Shown one piece after another: positions 5,599 through 10,731 of a DNA stretch of 10,731 nucleotides. The notes under the pieces were generated by a model. The model saw only the letters and a program-made list of their open reading frames with translations, was not told the origin of the DNA and did not search any database. Origin of the DNA: an uncultured Prevotella sp. (GTDB taxonomy: Bacteria > Bacteroidota > Bacteroidia > Bacteroidales > Bacteroidaceae). The first letter of the stretch is position 1. Each line of letters begins with the position of its first letter. Location: assembly GCA_900544825.1 (NCBI GenBank), contig UQWP01000092.1, positions 1 to 10,731 on the forward strand, read 5' to 3'. The position numbers and the translations under genes were made by a program.

Positions 5599-5655
5599 AA
5601 CAGAAAAAAGAATACTGCAAGCAGAAAAAGCACTGCAGGCAGAACAGAAAAAAGA
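5597..5655 (+). repeat. purine-rich direct repeat between the hypothetical gene and rpoN
   Basis: The 15-mer AGAACAGAAAAAAGA occurs exactly at 5597-5611 and again at 5641-5655. Related ACTGCAAGCAGAA and ACTGCAGGCAGAA segments lie between. The region is an A/G-rich intercistronic spacer with no T-tract terminator, consistent with read-through into rpoN. Confidence 0.6.
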
Positions 5656-5692
5656 TATATAAACAGCAAAAACTCAACTCAAGAATAAAGAT

Positions 5693-7231
5693 ATGGCTCA
5701 AAAACTCATTCAGACACAGGCACAGAAGCTGCAACAGCTACAGAAACTCTCCGCCCAGCAGATGCTGCAGGTGAAGCTCCTGGAGATGCCCCTCACCGAA
5801 CTAGAGGAGAGCATCAATGCCGAACTGGACGATAATCCTGCACTGGAGAGTGAGAACCCAGACGATATGCTCAGCGAAAGCTACGATGGAGATTCTCCGC
5901 TGGAACATGATGCAGACAACGGGAATATCGACAGTGAAAACGATTCTGACGATGCCTACGAGGCACAGTCGGAGAAGGAAGAGAGAAAAGACGAGCTCGA
6001 CCAGGCTCTGGAAAGCATCGGACAGGATGACCAGATGCCCGATTACAGCTCCGACAGATACAGCAACCAGGACACTGCCGAATACGAAGAGATGGTGTAT
6101 GGCGACACCACATCCTTCTACGACAAGCTGAAGGAGCAGATGGATATGCAGAACCTCAGCGACAAGGAAAAGGAAGTGATGGAATACCTCATCGGATCGC
6201 TCGACGACGACGGCCTGCTTCGCAAGGATCTCGACAGCATCAGCGATGAGCTGATCATCTATCACAACATCGACGTAACAGAGAAGGAAATAGAGCACGT
6301 GCTCCATATCCTGCAGAGCTTCGACCCTGCAGGCGTAGGCGGCAGAAGCCTTCAGGAATGCCTCCTGCTCCAGGTAAAGCGAATGCCGAAAGGCGTACTC
6401 CGCAAGACCATGGAAGAGGTATTCACCGACTACTTCGATGAGTTTACCAAGAAGCACTGGGACAAGATCCAGGCAGGATTGGAACTCAATGATACCCAGC
6501 TGGATACCCTGCAGCGGGAAATCAGAAAACTGAACCCGAAACCGGGTGCTTCGATGGGAGAAACCGAGGGCAGAAACATCCAGCAGATCACTCCCGACTT
6601 CATCGTAGATACCAACGACGACGGTTCCATCACCTTCAGCCTGAACCGCGGTCACATTCCGGAGCTCACCATATCCCCATCCTTCACCGATATGATAGAG
6701 CAATACCGCAATCACAAGGACAAGATGAGCCGTTCTGAGAAGGAAGCCCTGCTCTACGCCAAGGGAAAGGTGGATAAGGCACAGGGATTCATCGAGGCAA
6801 TCAGGCAGCGACAGCATACCCTCATCATAACCATGAAGGCGATTATCGACATCCAGCGACAGTTCTTCCTGGATGGAGACGAATCCGACCTGAAGCCGAT
6901 GATTCTCAAGGATGTAGCCGAAAGAACGGGATTGGACATCAGTACCATTTCGCGAGTGAGCAACGTGAAGTATGCACAGACCAAATGGGGCATCTTCCCA
7001 CTCAGGTTCTTCTTCACCGACGGCTATACCACCGAGGATGGCGAGGAACTGTCAACCCGCAAGATCAAGATTGCCCTTCAGGAAATCATAGCGCACGAAG
7101 ATAAGAAGAAACCATTGAGCGATGAAGCACTTGCCAAGGCGCTGAAGGAAAAAGGATTCCCTATCGCCCGACGCACCGTAGCGAAATATCGCGAACAATT
7201 CAATATTCCAATAGCACGATTAAGAAAATGA
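5693..7231 (+). CDS. rpoN: RNA polymerase sigma-54 factor
   Basis: A 512-residue sigma-54. The Gln- and Leu-rich region I (about 1-45, QAQKLQQLQKLSAQQMLQ) is where enhancer-binding AAA+ activators act. An acidic, low-complexity region II (about 46-130) follows, longer and more Asp/Ser-rich than in Escherichia coli. Core-binding region III comes next. The promoter-contacting helix-turn-helix lies around 405-427 (LKDVAERTGLDISTISRVSN). The RpoN box ARRTVAKYRE is intact at 492-501, so recognition of -24/-12 promoters is expected. Sigma-54 needs an ATP-driven activator, none of which is encoded here. It follows the hypothetical gene, probably in one operon, and its TGA overlaps the ATG of the next gene, suggesting translational coupling. 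The start is supported by the full region I immediately after ATG 5693. Confidence 0.97.
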   Translation: MAQKLIQTQAQKLQQLQKLSAQQMLQVKLLEMPLTELEESINAELDDNPALESENPDDMLSESYDGDSPLEHDADNGNIDSENDSDDAYEAQSEKEERKDELDQALESIGQDDQMPDYSSDRYSNQDTAEYEEMVYGDTTSFYDKLKEQMDMQNLSDKEKEVMEYLIGSLDDDGLLRKDLDSISDELIIYHNIDVTEKEIEHVLHILQSFDPAGVGGRSLQECLLLQVKRMPKGVLRKTMEEVFTDYFDEFTKKHWDKIQAGLELNDTQLDTLQREIRKLNPKPGASMGETEGRNIQQITPDFIVDTNDDGSITFSLNRGHIPELTISPSFTDMIEQYRNHKDKMSRSEKEALLYAKGKVDKAQGFIEAIRQRQHTLIITMKAIIDIQRQFFLDGDESDLKPMILKDVAERTGLDISTISRVSNVKYAQTKWGIFPLRFFFTDGYTTEDGEELSTRKIKIALQEIIAHEDKKKPLSDEALAKALKEKGFPIARRTVAKYREQFNIPIARLRK

Positions 7232-7836
7232 AAGAGAAGAATATCATATTCACCGCACGAATCATGAGCATGATCTTCACCCCCTTCTATCTGCCGATAG
7301 TAGGATTGATAGCACTGTTCATCTTCAGCTACATGTCATTGTTGCCGATGATGTACAAGCTGGTGATGCTTGCTATGGTGTATCTGCTCACCGTGGTGGC
7401 ACCCTCGCTGCTCATCCATCTCTACCGGCTCTGCCAGGGATGGACATCCCACGAACTGGGCAGGAAGGAGCGCCGTCTCGTGCCCTATATCATCTCCATC
7501 GTGTGCTACTTCGCCTGCTTCTTCTGGATGGAGTACCGCAACACTCCCCGCGTCATCAGCATCATCGTGGTAGTGGCGCTCACCATTCAGATGGTATGTG
7601 CACTCATCAATGTATGGTGGAAGATCAGCACCCATACAGCCGCCATCGGAGGCGTGGCAGGCGGATTGGTATCCTACTCCATCGCCTTCTCCTTCAACCC
7701 GCTGTGGTGGCTCTGTTTCGTGCTGATACTGGCAGGAGCCGTAGGAACGGCGCGCATGATACTGCGCCAGCACTCGCTCTCGCAGGTAGTTACGGGCTTC
7801 CTCGTAGGAGCCGCCTGCGCCATCCTGGTCATCTGA
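7228..7836 (+). CDS. PAP2-like (phosphatidic acid phosphatase family) integral membrane protein
   Basis: A 202-residue, very hydrophobic protein with about seven membrane segments (roughly 13-36, 42-65, 86-101, 108-131, 137-154, 160-176 and 186-202). It shows a degenerate PAP2 signature: RKERRLVP (79-86) for the first motif, STHTA (134-138, His 136) for the PSGH motif, and R176 with His 182 for the third (SRxxxxxHxxxD). The final Asp is Gln 186. In active PAP2 enzymes the two His residues and the Arg carry out lipid phosphate hydrolysis; here the motif spacing is kept but several residues differ. Substrate is unknown (an undecaprenyl-, phosphatidyl- or lipid A-type phosphate are family options). 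The ATG overlaps the rpoN TGA (ATGA at 7228-7231), so translation is probably coupled. It could be a non-catalytic relative. Confidence 0.7.
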   Translation: MKEKNIIFTARIMSMIFTPFYLPIVGLIALFIFSYMSLLPMMYKLVMLAMVYLLTVVAPSLLIHLYRLCQGWTSHELGRKERRLVPYIISIVCYFACFFWMEYRNTPRVISIIVVVALTIQMVCALINVWWKISTHTAAIGGVAGGLVSYSIAFSFNPLWWLCFVLILAGAVGTARMILRQHSLSQVVTGFLVGAACAILVI

Positions 7837-7922
7837 AGCCTGCGTCATCCCGGACATCATCCGAATCCGGTGCCGTACAAGGAACATAGAAAAAGAATTA
7901 ATAACATATAATATAGAAAGAA

Positions 7923-8429
7923 ATGAAACCATTAGTAAGCATTATCATGGGCAGTACCAGCGATCTGCCTGTTATGGAAAAAGCATGTAAGTGGTTGAAC
8001 GACAACCAGATTCCTTTCGAGGTGAATGCTCTCTCTGCTCATCGCACACCGGATGCAGTAGAATCATTCGCCAAGGGAGCCAAGGAGCGTGGCGTGAAGG
8101 TTATCATCGCCGCTGCCGGTATGGCTGCCGCCCTTCCTGGTGTTATCGCAGCATCTACCCCACTGCCAGTTATCGGTGTGCCTATCAAGGGTATGCTCGA
8201 TGGTCTTGATGCCATGCTCAGCATCATCCAGATGCCTCCTGGCATTCCTGTGGCTACTGTTGGTGTGAATGCAGCTCAGAATGCAGCCATCCTCGCTGCC
8301 GAGATGATTGCCCTTGCCGATGAGGAAGTGGCTCAGAAGGTAGAGGCATGGAAAGCGGGGCTTGGTGCCAAAATCGAGAAGGCAAACCAGGATCTGGCTG
8401 AGGTGAAATACGATTTCAAGTGCAATTAA
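7923..8429 (+). CDS. purE: N5-carboxyaminoimidazole ribonucleotide mutase (class I PurE)
   Basis: A 168-residue cytosolic enzyme of de novo purine synthesis that converts N5-CAIR to CAIR, acting with PurK. Motifs are GSTSDLPVMEKA (10-21), which binds the phosphate, SAHRTP (38-43) with the catalytic His 40, and PxIGVPIK followed by GLDAMLSIIQMPPGIPVATV, typical of class I. The block usually written AGGAAHLPG reads AGMAAALPG (65-73): the His is Ala 70 (GCC, 8130-8132). The length matches class I PurE. It lies 86 nt after the PAP2-like gene, with no TAnnTTTG promoter that I can see, and 48 nt before ispG, so it may belong to a longer operon. The start is the only suitable ATG before the phosphate-binding loop. 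Confidence 0.96.
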   Translation: MKPLVSIIMGSTSDLPVMEKACKWLNDNQIPFEVNALSAHRTPDAVESFAKGAKERGVKVIIAAAGMAAALPGVIAASTPLPVIGVPIKGMLDGLDAMLSIIQMPPGIPVATVGVNAAQNAAILAAEMIALADEEVAQKVEAWKAGLGAKIEKANQDLAEVKYDFKCN

Positions 8430-8437
8430 TCTAATCC

Positions 8438-8463
8438 GATATGCCTCTTTCCGGGGGCATATC
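8438..8463 (+). other. intercistronic hairpin between purE and ispG
   Basis: GATATGCCTC (8438-8447) pairs with GGGGCATATC (8454-8463), 10 bp with one U-G pair, around loop TTTCCG. No T-tract follows, so it is not a standard terminator. It may modulate stability or spacing of the purE-ispG message. The ispG ATG lies 14 nt downstream. Confidence 0.55.
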
Positions 8464-8477
8464 CCATCTTAAACATT

Positions 8478-10346
8478 ATGGTAGATTTATTCAATTATAC
8501 CCGCCGTGCCTCTTCTGTGGCACATATCGGAGCCCTCGACCTGGGTGGCGATAATCCTATCCGCATCCAGTCGATGACCACCACCAATACCAATGATACC
8601 GAGGCTTGCGTCCGTCAGGCAGAGGAAATCATCAAGGCTGGCGGCGAGCTGGTGCGCTTCACCACTCAGGGTTCCCGCGAGGCAGAGAACATGAAGAACA
8701 TCAATGCCGGCATCCGTGCCGACGGCTATCAGACACCGCTCGTTGCCGATGTTCACTTCAATCCTAACGTTGCCGATGTGGCTGCCCTCTACTGCGAGAA
8801 GGTGCGCGTAAACCCGGGCAACTACGTGGATCCTGCCCGCAAGTTCATCAAGCAGGAATATACCGATGAGGAGTATGCCCACGAACTCCAGAAGATAGAA
8901 GACCACTTCGTACCGTTCCTCAACATCTGCAAGGAGCACCATACAGCCATCCGCATCGGCGTGAACCACGGTTCACTCTCCGATCGCATCCGCAACCGCT
9001 ACGGCGATACCCCTGAGGGCATCGTAGAGAGCTGCCTCGAGTTCCTGCGCATCTGCAAGAAGGAGAATTTCCACGATGTAGTCATCAGCATCAAGTCATC
9101 CAATACCGTAGTAATGGTTCGCTCCATGCGCCTTCTCGTCAGCGAGATGGAGAAAGAGGGCATGAACTATCCGCTCCACCTCGGCGTAACCGAAGCAGGC
9201 GAAGGCGAGGATGGCAGAATCAAGAGTGCCGTAGGCATCGGTGCCCTGCTGGCAGATGGTATCGGCGATACAGTCCGTGTAAGCCTCAGCGAGGAGCCGG
9301 CTGCAGAGATTCCTGTAGCTCGCCACCTGGTGGATTACATCGGCAGAAAGAAGGGTCAGCTGCTCATCCCTGCTGCAGCTTATCCTGGCTTCGACTGGCT
9401 GCACCCTACCCGCCGCGAAACCGTGGCTGTAGGCAATATCGGCGGCAGCAACGTACCAGTAGTCATCAGCAACCGAATCAACGGCGAGAGCACCGTTTGT
9501 GAGAACAAGGATGCTACTCCTGATTATATCTACATCGGCGGCAAGATGCCTAAGCAGTTTGTGCCTGGTCAGAGCTACATCGTAGATTACAACGTTTACG
9601 AGACGCTGAACAGCAAGCCTGAAACCACCGGAGCCAAGCTCTACCCTATCTTCCCAACCATGGCTATGCCGCTCATCGCCAGCATCAAGTCAGACATCAA
9701 GTTCCTCACCCTGCAGTTTGGAACCCCTGCCGAGGAATATATCGCCTGTCTGAAGGCTCATCCAGAGGTAGTGGTTATCTGCGTCAGCAATCATCAGAAC
9801 CGCCTGGGCGACCAGCGTGCATTGGTTCATGAGATGATGAATGCCGGCTTGAAGAACCCTGTGATCTTTGCCGAGATGTATCAGCACGGCAAGGAGGAGA
9901 AGAGCGACTTCCAGCTGGAGGCAGCAGCCGATATGGGAGCACTGATGATAGATGGTCTTACCGATGGTATCTGGCTGATGAACGATGGCGACATCCCTGC
10001 CCAGACAGTAGATGAAACCGCCTTCGGCATTCTCCAGGCAGCCCGTCTGCGCACCAGCAAGACCGAGTACATCAGTTGTCCAGGATGCGGCAGAACCCTC
10101 TACGATCTCCGTGAAACCATCGCCAAGATCAAGGAGGCAACCAAGCATCTCAAAGGCTTGAAGATTGGCATCATGGGTTGCATCGTGAATGGTCCTGGCG
10201 AAATGGCGGATGCCGATTACGGCTACGTAGGCGCCGGTCCTAACCGAGTAAGCCTCTACCGCAAGCAGGTTTGCGTAGAAAAGAACATTCCGCAGGAGGT
10301 GGCAGTAGAGCATCTGCTCGCCCTCATCGACTCGGATAAGCAATAA
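8478..10346 (+). CDS. ispG: 4-hydroxy-3-methylbut-2-enyl diphosphate synthase, long form (GcpE)
   Basis: A 622-residue enzyme of the MEP isoprenoid pathway that reduces MEcPP to HMBPP with a [4Fe-4S] cluster and an external electron donor. The N-terminal TIM barrel shows IQSMTTTNTNDTEACVRQ, RFTTQGSREAENM and PLVADVHFNP. Cluster ligands are Cys 534 and Cys 537 (SCPGCGRT), Cys 568 and Glu 575 (GCIVNGPGEM), matching the C-C-C-E set of the Escherichia coli enzyme. At 622 residues it is about 250 longer than the Escherichia coli protein. The excess is a central domain (about 300-510) between barrel and cluster domain, as in plant, Chlamydia and Bacteroidetes enzymes, so it is normal for this phylum. 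It follows purE by 48 nt and ends before a strong terminator. The start at ATG 8478 (MVDLFNYTRR) fits the long-form N-terminus. Confidence 0.97.
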   Translation: MVDLFNYTRRASSVAHIGALDLGGDNPIRIQSMTTTNTNDTEACVRQAEEIIKAGGELVRFTTQGSREAENMKNINAGIRADGYQTPLVADVHFNPNVADVAALYCEKVRVNPGNYVDPARKFIKQEYTDEEYAHELQKIEDHFVPFLNICKEHHTAIRIGVNHGSLSDRIRNRYGDTPEGIVESCLEFLRICKKENFHDVVISIKSSNTVVMVRSMRLLVSEMEKEGMNYPLHLGVTEAGEGEDGRIKSAVGIGALLADGIGDTVRVSLSEEPAAEIPVARHLVDYIGRKKGQLLIPAAAYPGFDWLHPTRRETVAVGNIGGSNVPVVISNRINGESTVCENKDATPDYIYIGGKMPKQFVPGQSYIVDYNVYETLNSKPETTGAKLYPIFPTMAMPLIASIKSDIKFLTLQFGTPAEEYIACLKAHPEVVVICVSNHQNRLGDQRALVHEMMNAGLKNPVIFAEMYQHGKEEKSDFQLEAAADMGALMIDGLTDGIWLMNDGDIPAQTVDETAFGILQAARLRTSKTEYISCPGCGRTLYDLRETIAKIKEATKHLKGLKIGIMGCIVNGPGEMADADYGYVGAGPNRVSLYRKQVCVEKNIPQEVAVEHLLALIDSDKQ

Positions 10347-10380
10347 TTCGCTCTTCTGAATAAGAGCAATACCCCAGATA

Positions 10381-10417
10381 AAAGAGGAAATGCCGTTCCT
10401 GCATTTCCTCTTTTTTT
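10381..10417 (+). terminator. intrinsic terminator after ispG
   Basis: A 13-bp perfect stem, AAAGAGGAAATGC (10381-10393)/GCATTTCCTCTTT (10401-10413), with a 7-nt loop and a run of T to 10417. A smaller hairpin, GCTCTT (10350-10355)/AAGAGC (10362-10367), without a T-tract precedes it. This ends the operon. Confidence 0.9.
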
Positions 10418-10531
10418 AAATGATAGTATTACAGAATTTGGAAAAGTTTGTGATAGAATAACTATTTTATCGACAAAGGAGAGCTATCTACGAGATTCAT
10501 AATGATGATGAAGCATAGCTAGATATACCCC

Positions 10532-10562
10532 AAAAAGTGACTCAGTGACTCAGTCACTTTTT
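10532..10562. terminator. symmetrical hairpin, possible bidirectional terminator
   Basis: AAAAAGTGACT (10532-10542) pairs with AGTCACTTTTT (10552-10562), 11 bp with a 9-nt loop. The A-run and T-run flanks give a U-rich 3' end on both strands. GTGACTCA is repeated directly inside it. It would suit convergent transcription from ispG on one side and a minus-strand gene on the other. Confidence 0.6.
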
Positions 10563-10605
10563 GATGCTGATGGATATTCTACTTAACTATCTTACTGGAA
10601 GAACT

Positions 10606-10731
10606 TTAAGACAAAAAACTATATTTCCGGGAACACAACTCAACGCTTCTTTCTTCTAAAAACAACGAGTTAGTTTTGTTAACATAAAGCTCTAAAGCAG
10701 CCAAAGGAGAATAAGAGAGGTTGGAACGTAA
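10606..10731 (-). CDS. possible C-terminal fragment of a minus-strand gene
   Basis: Reading the minus strand from the window edge, one frame is open for 41 codons and ends at TAA (10606-10608). The peptide includes SNLSYSPLAALELYVNK and FLEERSVELC, and is not low-complexity. The symmetrical hairpin at 10532-10562 is suitably placed about 45 bp beyond the stop. An open frame this short can arise by chance, and a plus-strand promoter-like octamer overlaps it. No family is recognised. Confidence 0.3.
   Translation of the reverse strand, partial: LRSNLSYSPLAALELYVNKTNSLFLEERSVELCSRKYSFLS

Larger units (their letters stand above)
10418..10731. other. largely non-coding right end
   Basis: AT-rich sequence without a convincing complete gene. 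It contains one symmetrical hairpin (10532-10562), a possible minus-strand gene tail (10606-10731) and an isolated TAGTTTTG at 10671-10678. That octamer matches the -7 consensus on the plus strand but has no clear -33 partner, and could belong to a gene beginning beyond the window. Nothing else stands out. Confidence 0.6.

Noticed and set aside
5801..6817. 338-codon minus-strand open frame inside rpoN
   Set aside because: Antisense shadow produced by the codon bias of rpoN; the plus strand has unmistakable sigma-54 motifs.
8478..10346. Unusual length of IspG as a novel fusion
   Set aside because: The roughly 250-residue central insertion is the known long form found in Bacteroidetes, Chlamydia and plants, and all cluster ligands are present.

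Overview
The window looks like the chromosome of a Bacteroidales bacterium, most likely Prevotella/Segatella. Three things point there. The promoters have the Bacteroidetes form TTTG-N19/20-TAnnTTTG. Shine-Dalgarno sequences are weak or absent. The IspG is the long, insertion-containing type. The species call is inferred from gene style, not from a search.

Left end (1-1055): a cut-off unknown gene tail is followed by a dead dinD-like gene, which has an in-frame TGA where the family usually has Trp and loses homology after about 96 codons. Its reading frame runs into a short helix-turn-helix-like segment. That segment abuts a 22-bp-phased array: three 18-bp palindromes, then eight degenerate pyrimidine-rich units. 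This is the accessory-looking part of the window.

Core block 1 (1018-3081): ychF (translation-associated ATPase) and lgt (prolipoprotein diacylglyceryl transferase) are 5 nt apart, and a hairpin terminator follows lgt. Next comes a lipoprotein with a papain-like (C1) fold signature whose catalytic Cys is Ser.

Middle (4242-4953): about 700 bp without a protein gene. It holds a nested inverted repeat and then a self-contained transcription unit, with a Bacteroidetes promoter at 4349-4380 and an intrinsic terminator at 4768-4810. The unit would make an RNA of about 425 nt: a 5' half almost free of C built from a 90-nt direct repeat, and a 3' half with two strong hairpins. I do not recognise this RNA, and it is the best candidate here for an undescribed element. 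A second good promoter then drives the next operon.

Core block 2 (4897-10417): an unrecognised 214-aa protein with an internal duplication, rpoN (sigma-54), a PAP2-like membrane protein overlapping the rpoN stop by 4 nt, purE (purine synthesis) and long-form ispG (MEP isoprenoid pathway), closed by a strong terminator. All complete protein genes are on the plus strand.

Right end (10418-10731): mostly non-coding. It has a symmetrical hairpin that could terminate transcription from either side and a possible C-terminal fragment of a minus-strand gene at the edge.
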